Below are positions 1 to 7,570 of a stretch of 64,000 bases of DNA, in pieces. Position 1 is the first letter of the stretch, and each line of letters opens with the position of its first letter. The translations under genes were made by a program, and so were the position numbers. The notes under the pieces are model-generated. The model was not told the origin of the DNA and did no database searches. It saw only the letters and a program-made list of their open reading frames with translations. The stretch comes from Massilia aquatica (GTDB taxonomy: Bacteria; Pseudomonadota; Gammaproteobacteria; Burkholderiales; Burkholderiaceae_D), in contig NZ_VVIW01000015.1 in the NCBI RefSeq assembly GCF_011682045.1, positions 32,988 through 96,987 of the forward strand, given 5' to 3'.

Positions 1-1098
1 AGCGCGGCGTGCAGTTCGGCCACCCACTGGGCGCGCTCGCGTTCGCGCGTGTTGAGCTCTTCGCGGAAGAATTCGATGCTGCCGCGCCGGTGCTGCTTGG
101 CGTGGTACATGGCGGTGTCGGCGTTTTTCATCAGCTGCGCGGCGCTGTTGGCATCCTGCGGATACAGGCCGATGCCGATGCTGGTGGAAGTGGCGATGCG
201 CTGGCCATTGATTTCGAAGGGGCGCGTGTGGGCCTGCTCGATCTTGCGCGCCACCCGGGCCGCGTTGGCCCCCGCCCCGCGCCCCTCCAGCAGCACCACG
301 AATTCGTCGCCGCCCAGGCGCGCCACCACGTCCGATACGCGCACCGCCGCCAGCAGGCGCGCGGCCACCTGGCGCAGCAATTCGTCGCCGACTTCGTGCC
401 CCAGGGTGTCGTTGATCTGCTTGAAGCGGTCCAGGTCGAGGAACAGCAGCGCGAATTCGCCGCCGTGGCGGTCGGCCGCAGCGACCGCGTGTTCGAGCTG
501 GGCGATCAGCGAGCGCCGGTTGACCAGGTTGGTCAGCGGATCGCGGATCGAGAGCGCCTGCGCGCGCTGCTCGGCCACCTTGCGTTCGGCGACTTCCTGC
601 TCCAGGGCGCGGTTGATGCGCTCGAGGTCCTGCACGCGCTGCACGCGCAGGTCCTGGTTGAGCAGCGACAGTTCGCGCGTTTTCGCTTGCAGTTCCAGGT
701 TCTTGCGGGTCAGGTCGACGAACACCGCCACCTTCGTTTGCAGCACCTGCGGGATCACCGGCGTAAACAAATAGTCGGCCGCGCCCTTGCTGTAGGCTTC
801 CAGCCGGTGGCGTTCGTCGCCGTAGTGGGCGGTGATGAAGATGATCGGCACGGCGCAGGAGCGCGGGTGCGAATGAATCGCCTCGGCGGTCTCGAAGCCG
901 TCCATGCCGGGCATGTTCGCGTCCAGCAGGATCACGGCGAAATCGTGGGTCAGCACCATGCGCAGCGCTTCATGGCCGGAACTGGCCTTGAGCAGCTGGT
1001 AGTGCTGCGCGCGCGTGGCCTCGGAGAGCAGGCTTTCGAGCGCCAGCAGGCTGGCTGCGTCATCGTTGACTAGTAATACTTTCGGAATGATCTGCACG
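1..1098 (-). CDS. Response regulator with GGDEF domain (REC-GGDEF), C-terminus outside the window
   Basis: The minus-strand frame reads an N-terminal receiver domain (motif VLLVNDD, phospho-acceptor Asp in LLDANMPGMDG, Thr in FITAHYGD), a coiled linker, and a diguanylate cyclase domain with an intact catalytic motif RLGGDEF. The protein should make c-di-GMP in response to phosphorylation by a partner kinase. The only in-frame start after the upstream stop is a GTG at 1098, just before the beta-1 strand, which is a normal place for a REC start. The reading frame runs off the window at base 1 after the end of the GGDEF fold; the linker there (NTRERERAQWVAEL) resembles those leading into an EAL domain, so the full protein may be bifunctional. 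No partner kinase is visible beside it. Confidence 0.85.
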
Positions 1099-1582
1099 GT
1101 GCGGTAGGTCTGGTTGTCATTGGCTGCCGATCACATTCTTTACGACGGGAACAGCAACTGTATACCAGTGCGCCAGCCAGTCAAGGGGCCGGGATATCGC
1201 AGCCTCATCAGCGTCCCGGACGGGCACGTCCCGGACGGGCATGTCCCGGTCGGGTAGCTTACCCTATTCGAATACTATGGTAACGTTGAGTTGCCAGAGC
1301 CTACCTGAGAATAAATTTCCACGACGCACAGTTCATTGCCATTCAATGCAATGTTGTGATTGCGCTACGGGTTTGGCCGCATGGCTGAAGTCAACCCGAC
1401 GTAACTGTTAGTTTCATTTCCTCTTGGAATCGTGAAGCAAATTTGTCCAACACAGCCATGGTGAACAGCCTAAAATGCTAACAAATGGTTACATTCTTCA
1501 GCGTTTTAGTTAATCACAAAGCACCCGCTAGTGTCATTACGCGATATTTGTGTAAAATGGGCAACAAAAGGGAGTGACGGCA
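1099..1582. other. Intergenic region (484 bp) upstream of luxR
   Basis: No supported gene. It separates the divergent REC-GGDEF gene and the LuxR gene, so it should hold both promoters. The first 150 bases are GC-rich and contain three copies of a 15-base repeat (see 1212-1257); from about 1260 the sequence becomes clearly AT-richer, as expected of regulatory DNA. A TAAAAT hexamer at about 1554 lies some 30 bases before the luxR start and could be a -10 element, but I see no convincing -35. Confidence 0.5.
1212..1257. repeat. Three tandem copies of a 15-base imperfect repeat
   Basis: The unit CGTCCCGGACGGGCA occurs twice and a third time as TGTCCCGGTCGGGTA, head to tail. Each unit contains the small inverted repeat CCCG-2-CGGG. 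It may be a multi-copy operator or simply slippage-derived DNA; nothing identifies a binding protein. Confidence 0.6.
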
Positions 1583-2320
1583 ATGGTGAAAATGGGACAA
1601 CTGATGACGCTTTTGAAAAGCGACCAGGAGAATGGCTGGAGTTCGGCCCTGTTTTCGCTGGCACACGACCAGGGATTCGACCAGGTATTGTATGGCGCGG
1701 TCGGGTCCAAGCATGTCAAGCTCGAGACCGCTTTTCTGCACAGCAATTACGCGCCTGCCTGGCGCACCCGCTACGACGCCGACAAGCTCCACTACGTCGA
1801 TCCGACCGTCGCCCACTGCATGACCAGCTCGCTGCCGATCGTGTGGGAACCGGATACCTTCCACGCGCCCGGCCAGCGCGAGATGTACGAGGAAGCCTGC
1901 GGCTACGGCATCCGCTCCGGCATTACCTTCCCGATCCACGGGCCGAGCGGGGAGTTCGGGGTGGTCAGCTTTGCTTCCGACGCCCCGCCCAACGGCGAGT
2001 TCGACAGTACCATCAGCCAGCTGATGCCGTCGCTGTCGCTGATCCGCGACTATGCCTTCGAGTCCTCGCTCAAATTCGTCGCGCCCAAGCCGGGCGCCGA
2101 AGCGCTGCCGCGCCTGACCAAGCGCGAGCTGGAGGTGCTCAACTGGGTCATGGTCGGCAAGTCGTCATGGGAAATCTCGAAGATCGTGCTCTGCTCCGAG
2201 GCGACGGTGAATTTTCACATCGGTAACATCCGCGTGAAATTCAACGTCAACACCCGGCAGCAGGCACTGGTCAAGGCGATCAGCATGGGCATCATCAGCC
2301 CGGAAGATCCCCATCGCTGA
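1583..2320 (+). CDS. LuxR-family quorum-sensing transcriptional regulator
   Basis: This 245-aa protein has an autoinducer-binding domain (about residues 15-165) and a C-terminal LuxR helix-turn-helix (about 180-240, LTKRELEVLNWV then TVNFHIGNI). All six residues invariant in AHL-binding LuxR proteins are present: W60, Y64, D73, P74, W88 and G113. It should therefore bind an acyl-homoserine lactone and control transcription. I chose the ATG at 1583 because AGGGAG lies about 9 bases upstream; a GTG at 1574 is in frame but overlaps that ribosome-binding site. Its cognate synthase gene lies 0.4 kb downstream at 2730. The 3' end overlaps the convergent XRE gene by 26 bases, so transcription of the two genes may interfere. 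Confidence 0.93.
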   Translation: MVKMGQLMTLLKSDQENGWSSALFSLAHDQGFDQVLYGAVGSKHVKLETAFLHSNYAPAWRTRYDADKLHYVDPTVAHCMTSSLPIVWEPDTFHAPGQREMYEEACGYGIRSGITFPIHGPSGEFGVVSFASDAPPNGEFDSTISQLMPSLSLIRDYAFESSLKFVAPKPGAEALPRLTKRELEVLNWVMVGKSSWEISKIVLCSEATVNFHIGNIRVKFNVNTRQQALVKAISMGIISPEDPHR

Positions 2321-2585
2321 GCTTACCCTTCACATACAGCTTGACCAGGATGGCCACCGGCGCTGGAATACCCAGCCCGGTTTCGAAGCGGCTGCCGCTC
2401 GACTGCGTCACGCCGAAGCGTCCCCAGAATTTTTCCTGGCTTTCGCGCTTGCTGATCCTGAACCGTTTTAACTCGCTGTGGGGCGTGCTGGCCATGGTAC
2501 CTGCAAGCGCAGCGCCGCCATCGTGATCGATCTCACCGCGCTGTTCTGCCACGGCCGTCGTCTGGTAGTTGAAATCCTGAGCCAT
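2295..2585 (-). CDS. Small XRE-like HTH regulator between luxR and luxI
   Basis: A 96-aa protein encoded antisense in the luxR-luxI gap. Its C-terminal half (about residues 38-80) reads as a lambda-repressor-like helix-turn-helix, with SQEKFWGRFGVTQSSGSRFE resembling the SQxxFWxxxGVTQxxxSRYE pattern of small XRE regulators. The start at 2585 is preceded by AGGA at 5-base spacing; a longer in-frame start at 2639 has no good ribosome-binding site. The promoter must lie in the 144-bp region shared with divergent luxI, so an effect on the synthase gene is plausible but inferred. I know of no assigned function for this exact protein. Confidence 0.75.
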   Translation of the reverse strand: MAQDFNYQTTAVAEQRGEIDHDGGAALAGTMASTPHSELKRFRISKRESQEKFWGRFGVTQSSGSRFETGLGIPAPVAILVKLYVKGKLSDGDLPG

Positions 2586-2663
2586 ACCGTTCCTCGCAAA
2601 CAAAAGGGCAGTATTCCATTCACTGTCCTTACAAGCCACCTAGCAACTCTACTAGTTATGCTA

Positions 2664-2691
2664 ATGCAATTTTTGCATGATTCTTCATGCA
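2664..2691. promoter_or_regulatory. Two overlapping palindromes in front of luxI (candidate LuxR-binding site)
   Basis: ATGCAA-TTT-TTGCAT (2664-2678) overlaps TGCATGA-TTCT-TCATGCA (2674-2691, 18 bases with 7-base arms). The second is close in size to a lux box. A possible promoter follows: TTCATG at 2684 as -35, a 16-base spacer and TATATA at 2706 as -10, which would place the palindrome over the -35 region, as for LuxR-type activation. The sequence does not match the classical Vibrio lux box, and either LuxR or the XRE protein could be the ligand. Confidence 0.5.
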
Positions 2692-2729
2692 AGCAGCATA
2701 ACTTTTATATATAAAGCGAGGTACCTAAG

Positions 2730-3317
2730 ATGGCTCTGCATATTCGAATCGCTGCACGGCGCGAATTCAAGTCGCGCGACCTGTGGGAGATGCACAAACT
2801 GCGCGCCAAGGTCTTCAAGGACCGGCTGGGCTGGGAAGTGCCGATCATGAGCGGCATGGAGATTGACGGTTACGACGCCCTCGAGCCGCTGTACATGATG
2901 ATCCGCGAGCCGGGCGGCGGACCCCTGCGCGGCTGCTGGCGCATCTTGCCGACCGAAGGCCCGTACATGCTCAAGGATTCCTTTGCGCAGCTCCTGCATG
3001 GCCAGGACGCGCCCGAGAACGCCCGTATCTGGGAACTGTCGCGCTTCGCCATCGAAACCGACGGCAACCCGCGCTTCGGCTTTTCCGAGATTACCATGGA
3101 ATCGATTGGCGAAATCATCAGTTATGGCCATCACGCCGGGCTCGACCAGTATGTGACGGTCACCACGGTCGCCATCGAGCGCCTGCTGCGCCGCGCCGGG
3201 GTGCTGACCACGCGCTTCGGCGATCCGGTCCAGATCGGCGTGGAGCGCGCGGTGGCCCTGTATGTGGACATCGCGGGCACCTACGAAGCGATGTTCGAGT
3301 CGCGCCTGGCGTCCTGA
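2730..3317 (+). CDS. Acyl-homoserine-lactone synthase, LuxI family
   Basis: The 195-aa protein is a LuxI-type autoinducer synthase that makes an N-acyl-homoserine lactone from S-adenosylmethionine and an acyl-ACP. The conserved catalytic and binding residues are present: R25, F29 and W35 (LRAKVFKDRLGW), D46 and D49 (EIDGYD), R71 (CWRIL), E102 and R105 (WELSRF). GAGG lies 8 bases before the ATG. It is the obvious partner of the LuxR at 1583, with a positive feedback loop likely through the palindromes at 2664-2691. The gene ends one base before the convergent helical-protein gene. Acyl chain length cannot be read from the sequence. Confidence 0.95.
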   Translation: MALHIRIAARREFKSRDLWEMHKLRAKVFKDRLGWEVPIMSGMEIDGYDALEPLYMMIREPGGGPLRGCWRILPTEGPYMLKDSFAQLLHGQDAPENARIWELSRFAIETDGNPRFGFSEITMESIGEIISYGHHAGLDQYVTVTTVAIERLLRRAGVLTTRFGDPVQIGVERAVALYVDIAGTYEAMFESRLAS

Positions 3318-3318
3318 G

Positions 3319-4347
3319 TCACGCGCCGCCCACGGCCGGGGCGGACGGAAAGGCGGCAATGCGCGCCGCCAGCATGCGCCAGGACGGCAGGGCCGCCTGC
3401 AACTGGGCGTGCGCGCTGCCGCTCGCTGCGGGCCCGGCCAGCAACACGTTTTTCAGGTCGTCGAGCCCGGCGCGCAGGGTGCGCGTGCCGGCGGCGGCGA
3501 TGCGGATGCCGGCGCCGATGCGGTCCATGCCGCTCAAGTAGGCCGACAGTGTCGGCAGCAAGCCCTGCAGATACACCGCTTCGGCCATCATCGCGCTCTG
3601 GCCCTCGCGGATATGGTCGAGCTGGCGCATGACGCTGTCGAGTGCCCTGCCGTGCTTGTCGATATCGGCGCGCGCTTCCCCGGCATCCGGCCCGGCCAGC
3701 CAGTGGCTGTGGCAACGCGCATGCGCTTCGGCCAGCCGTCCCTGCAAGGTATTGACCTGTTGCGCCAGGATGAATGCGTGCACATGGTCGGCCTGCAGGC
3801 GCTGGGTCACCACCACGGTGTCCGTTTCCAGGTCGCCCGAGGCGCGCCCCATCTGCGCTAGATAGCTGCCGACATCCTGCTCAAGGTCCGACAGGGCATC
3901 TGCCGGGGCGGCCAGGCGCCGCACCAGGCCGTCGATCAGGCGCACCGCGCCGCTGCCGTCCGAGGGGCGCCCGTGGAACATGTTCAGCAGCGCCGTGGCC
4001 AGCAGCGCGGCATCCTGCGCAAGCAGGGTCTCGCCCAGGTGGCGCAGGCCGTCGAGGGCGGTGTGCAGGCCGGGCCGGCTGCGCGTGGCCCAGGCCGCCG
4101 CCAGGGTCTTGACCATGAACAGGTACTGGGTGACCATCGGCCGGCCCCGTCCGGCACGCTCCGGCAACTGGGCGATGCGCTGCGACAGGCTGTCGATATC
4201 GCCCGCCAGTTCGAGGATTATGCCCGCGCCGAGGCCGATGCCGGGACTCCAGAACATGCCGCCGCCGGCCATGTGCGGGGACGGTTCGCGCAGGGCGGCC
4301 GGCTGGGCGGGAGAGAGCTGGGGAGAAAATGTTGCCAGGTGTGCCAT
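3319..4347 (-). CDS. Predicted all-helical protein of unknown function with one hydrophobic segment
   Basis: A 342-aa protein I do not recognise with certainty. It has a Gly-rich hydrophobic stretch near the N-terminus (about residues 28-50, GGGMFWSPGIGLGAGIILEL) and is otherwise rich in Ala, Leu, Gln and Arg with long amphipathic helices. That layout recalls alpha-helical pore-forming toxins of the ClyA/HBL/xenorhabdolysin type, but I see no diagnostic motif, so this is only a suggestion. No signal peptide is obvious. GGAG precedes the ATG. It converges on luxI with a one-base gap, and a 6-base-arm inverted repeat (4391-4407) lies in its upstream region. Confidence 0.7.
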   Translation of the reverse strand: MAHLATFSPQLSPAQPAALREPSPHMAGGGMFWSPGIGLGAGIILELAGDIDSLSQRIAQLPERAGRGRPMVTQYLFMVKTLAAAWATRSRPGLHTALDGLRHLGETLLAQDAALLATALLNMFHGRPSDGSGAVRLIDGLVRRLAAPADALSDLEQDVGSYLAQMGRASGDLETDTVVVTQRLQADHVHAFILAQQVNTLQGRLAEAHARCHSHWLAGPDAGEARADIDKHGRALDSVMRQLDHIREGQSAMMAEAVYLQGLLPTLSAYLSGMDRIGAGIRIAAAGTRTLRAGLDDLKNVLLAGPAASGSAHAQLQAALPSWRMLAARIAAFPSAPAVGGA

Positions 4348-4390
4348 GGTGCTGGCTCCAGTCGTGGTTGGATTGATCGGCGGGTGGACA

Positions 4391-4407
4391 AGTTCGCTTG
4401 ACGAACT
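4391..4407. promoter_or_regulatory. Inverted repeat upstream of the helical-protein gene
   Basis: AGTTCG-CTTGA-CGAACT, perfect 6-base arms, 44 bases before the start codon at 4347. Position and symmetry fit an operator; it does not resemble the palindromes in front of luxI, so common control by LuxR is not shown. Confidence 0.35.
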
Positions 4408-4511
4408 ATTACAAACCCGTCCGTCCAGTGCGGAAAGCTGGCAGGATTGTCAGGGTGGGCGGGTGCGCAGCGGGGCGGGACGGGCGTCGTGGCGCCGCCG
4501 GGCACGCTGGC

Positions 4512-4545
4512 CTGGCGCAAACAATCGCGTGGAAGTTTGCGCCAG
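4512..4545 (-). terminator. 11-base-arm hairpin after the 226-aa gene
   Basis: CTGGCGCAAAC and GTTTGCGCCAG flank a 12-base loop. The hairpin begins 7 bases past the stop codon of the minus-strand gene at 4553. No T tract follows, so it could be a 3' stabilising structure or an operator rather than an intrinsic terminator. Confidence 0.4.
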
Positions 4546-4552
4546 TCGATAT

Positions 4553-5233
4553 TCAGGAAGGATTTTTTTGCGCTGACGCGACAGCGGCGGGGTCATCCAG
4601 CCCCGCGGAGGCATGGACCAGCGCCACGAATCCCTGTTCGAAAGCGCGCACGATGGATGCTGGCGTGAGCACGGTCACGGCCGTGGCGCCGTCAATGCGC
4701 TTTGCGGGGCCATAACCGTCGAACGACCAGGGCAGGTAGCCTGCGGCGGTGACGAGAAAAGCAGCCGCGTCGAACTCGAACATTGTTCCTTTTGGCAACT
4801 CGCCGAGGGTCGCCGCGAACCTCGTTTTTCCCCCGCCGCGCACGCAACGCTCGGCGTGGAGTACGATGTCGACATCGTCCATTGATAGTGCCGAACGCAA
4901 TTGCGCATCCACATTGGCGGCGAGCCATTTTTCTTTGAAATCCAGGTGACGTGCCTTCTGGCAGTCACCGCACGGCCGGTGTCCGGCGGCAAAGGCAGTT
5001 GCTTCATCGAGGAAAAAGAGCTCCGAATAATTCCCTCGAGAAAAGGGTTTGGGGCGCTTGATTTGCTTAAACTCGAGCATGCACGTGACCCACCGCTTGT
5101 GCTTCCACGGCCGCACGATCTGATTGGCGTCGTTATGCAAGATGCCGCGGTTCCCCATCCGCGTCCCCCTGCTTGCAACGGTGCGCAATTGGCCCCATGG
5201 GTCGACGCGATTTTGCAGATGTTGTGTGACCAT
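4553..5233 (-). CDS. Conserved protein of unknown function with HRPCxxC motif
   Basis: This 226-aa soluble protein belongs to a family I know only as hypothetical in proteobacteria. Family-like features visible here are RVDPWG near the N-terminus, RMGNRGILH, the acidic/aromatic ELFFLDEATA and a Cys pair in GHRPCGDCQK (about residues 84-93), which looks like a small metal or nucleic-acid binding knuckle. The C-terminal third has a beta-rich stretch ending in a long helix. The ATG at 5233 keeps the conserved RVDPWG; a second ATG at 5158 has a strong AGGGGG ribosome-binding site but would remove it. A TATAAT-like hexamer overlaps the upstream start, which leaves the start uncertain. Confidence 0.7.
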   Translation of the reverse strand: MVTQHLQNRVDPWGQLRTVASRGTRMGNRGILHNDANQIVRPWKHKRWVTCMLEFKQIKRPKPFSRGNYSELFFLDEATAFAAGHRPCGDCQKARHLDFKEKWLAANVDAQLRSALSMDDVDIVLHAERCVRGGGKTRFAATLGELPKGTMFEFDAAAFLVTAAGYLPWSFDGYGPAKRIDGATAVTVLTPASIVRAFEQGFVALVHASAGLDDPAAVASAQKNPS

Positions 5234-5284
5234 TATATGATTCTAAAAAAGTGAAGGTGGCGCCGGGTCTGCCCTGATTGCCGC

Positions 5285-7357
5285 TCAGCGCAACTGCTCC
5301 AGCAAGAACGTGTAGGTCAACGCCCACATCTGCGCCTGCTGATCGTTGTTGGCCGCCCCCGCGTGCCCGCCCTCCAGGTTCTCCCAATACAGCACGTCAT
5401 GGCCCTGCGCCTCCATCAGCGCCACCATTTTGCGCGCGTGCCCCGGGTGCACCCGGTCGTCCCTGGTCGAGGTGGTCAGCAGCATGCGCGGATAGCGCTT
5501 GTCCTCGGCCACATTGTGATACGGCGAATAGCGCGCAATATACTCCCACTCGCTAGCGACGTCCGGATCGCCGTATTCGTCCATCCAGGAGCTGCCGGCC
5601 AGCAGCTTGTGATAGCGCCGCATGTCGAGCAGCGGCACCTGGCACACCACCGCGTTGAACAGGTCCGGCCGCTGCGTCATGGCCGCCCCGACCAGCAAGC
5701 CGCCATTGCTGCCGCCCATGATGCCCAGATGGCGCGCACTGGTCACCTTGCGCTCGATCAGGTCTTGCGCCACCGCCAAAAAATCGTCGAAAGCGCGCTG
5801 GCGCTGGTCCTTCAGCGCCGCCTGGTGCCAGCGCGGGCCGAATTCGCCGCCACCGCGGATATTGGCCAGCACGTACACGCCGCCCTTGGCCAGCCAGGCT
5901 TCCCCGGTCACGCCGCTATAGAACGGCTTCATGGCGATCTCAAAACCGCCATAGCCGTACAAGACGGTGGGATTGCGCCCGTCCATGGGCGTGTTGCGAT
6001 CCATGACCACGAAATACGGCACCCGCGTGCCATCGGTCGATACCGCCTCGAACTGCTTGACGACGTAGTGGGCGGCCTCGAAAAACGCCGGCATCGCCTT
6101 GAGCGGCTGGCGCTCGTCGCTGCCGGCCTGGCCCAGGTACAGGCTGGTCGGGGTCAGGAAGTCGGTCACGGTCAGAAAATACTGGTCCGAAGCGGCCGGA
6201 TCGAGCGCGCTCACGGCCAGCGCGCCGAAGGCGGGCGCGGCCACCTCACGGCGCAGCCACTGGCCGTCCGCATGGCGCAGCTCGACGATGCGGTTTTTCA
6301 CATTATCGAGCTCGGTCAGGAGCAGGGCGCTGGCCGTCATCGCCACCCCGTCCAGCGAACTGGTGGCGCTCGGCGCGAACAGCACGGCAAGATCGCGTTC
6401 GCCGGCCATGAAGCGGGCGAAATCGGTGGCCACCAGCGACCCTTGCGCATAGGTGCGCCCGCCCACCCGCCAGTCCGAGCGCAGTTCGATCACCAGCTGG
6501 TCGCGCACGGTGTAGGCGTTGGCGTCGTCGGGCTTGTCGACCCGCGCCAGCCGGTCCCCGCTGCGCAGGAACAGTTCGCTGCTGTAAAAACCGGTCTGGC
6601 GCTCGACGAATTCGTGCTCGAACCCCGGCGTGAAGTCCTTGTAGGCCGATACGCTCAGGTCGTCGGCGCGCGCTTCGAACAGGGTCACGGCGTCGGCCAG
6701 CGCCGTGCCGCGCCGCCATTCCTTGACGATGCGCGGATAGCCGGATGTGGTCATGCTGCCCTCGCCAAAGTCGGTGGCCACGGCCAGGCGGTCGATGTCG
6801 AGCCAGCGCGCGCTGCATTTGGACTCGGGCAGCGCAAAGCCGCCGGCCACGAAGGCCCTGGCGGCCAGGTCGAATTCGCGCACCACGTGGGCGTCGCCGC
6901 CGCCGCGCGAGAGCAACAGCAAACAGCGCATGCCGGCCGGCGGCAGCGAAGAAGCGCCGGCCCAGACCCAGTTTTCGCCTTCGTCGATGGCCAGCCGGTC
7001 GAGGTCGAGCACCGTTTCCCATTCCGGCGCCTCGGCGCGGTAACGCTCCAGGGTGGTGCGCCGCCAGACCCCGCGCACATGCACGGCGTCGCGCCAGAAG
7101 TTGTAGACCAGCCCGGCGTGCTCGCTGATATAGGGAATCCGGGCCTTGTCGTTGAGGATGGTGCCGAGGCGCGCGCGCAGCGCCGCAAAGCCGCCGCGGC
7201 CTTCGAGTTCGCGCTCGCACACGGCGTTGCGCGCGCGCACCCAGTCCAGCGCCGCGCCGGAGCTGGTGTCTTCCAGCCACAGATGGGGATCGTCGGCGCC
7301 ATCGCTGCGCGCCATTGTGCTCGTTTCCGATATAGTTTCACCAATCAATTGCCGCAT
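5285..7357 (-). CDS. Prolyl oligopeptidase family serine peptidase (S9A)
   Basis: A 690-aa cytoplasmic peptidase of the prolyl-endopeptidase/oligopeptidase B family, cleaving short peptides. It starts with the family signature DDPHLWLED, continues with a beta-propeller gating domain and ends with an alpha/beta-hydrolase domain. The catalytic triad is visible: Ser in GGSNGG, Asp in TRDDRVHP and His in LEGGHAG near the C-terminus. No signal peptide is apparent. The start at 7357 has AGGAG 5 bases upstream; an ATG at 7315, closer to DDPHLWLED, is also possible. It is divergent from the hybrid kinase at 7571 across about 210 bases. Confidence 0.93.
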   Translation of the reverse strand: MRQLIGETISETSTMARSDGADDPHLWLEDTSSGAALDWVRARNAVCERELEGRGGFAALRARLGTILNDKARIPYISEHAGLVYNFWRDAVHVRGVWRRTTLERYRAEAPEWETVLDLDRLAIDEGENWVWAGASSLPPAGMRCLLLLSRGGGDAHVVREFDLAARAFVAGGFALPESKCSARWLDIDRLAVATDFGEGSMTTSGYPRIVKEWRRGTALADAVTLFEARADDLSVSAYKDFTPGFEHEFVERQTGFYSSELFLRSGDRLARVDKPDDANAYTVRDQLVIELRSDWRVGGRTYAQGSLVATDFARFMAGERDLAVLFAPSATSSLDGVAMTASALLLTELDNVKNRIVELRHADGQWLRREVAAPAFGALAVSALDPAASDQYFLTVTDFLTPTSLYLGQAGSDERQPLKAMPAFFEAAHYVVKQFEAVSTDGTRVPYFVVMDRNTPMDGRNPTVLYGYGGFEIAMKPFYSGVTGEAWLAKGGVYVLANIRGGGEFGPRWHQAALKDQRQRAFDDFLAVAQDLIERKVTSARHLGIMGGSNGGLLVGAAMTQRPDLFNAVVCQVPLLDMRRYHKLLAGSSWMDEYGDPDVASEWEYIARYSPYHNVAEDKRYPRMLLTTSTRDDRVHPGHARKMVALMEAQGHDVLYWENLEGGHAGAANNDQQAQMWALTYTFLLEQLR

Positions 7358-7570
7358 TCCTGCTCCTGTAGTGTGTCTGTATTGACGTTCTGCCATGGCG
7401 CGGACGCGACAGTAAAATTTATCAATTGCATGTTCTCTTGCTGCAAAGTACCCTTGCGTTAGTGATGCATGCGTGCGGCCGGGCCGCGCGCGCCTTCTGT
7501 TTCGTCAATAGTATGCCGCCTGCCGGGGTGTTTCGACCCACCGGCGAGCGAAAATTAACGGGGTTGGACA

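Noticed and set aside
5363..7462. A 699-codon plus-strand frame over the peptidase gene
   Set aside because: It mirrors the prolyl oligopeptidase gene, which has an intact catalytic triad on the minus strand; the mirror has no recognisable motif or ribosome-binding site.
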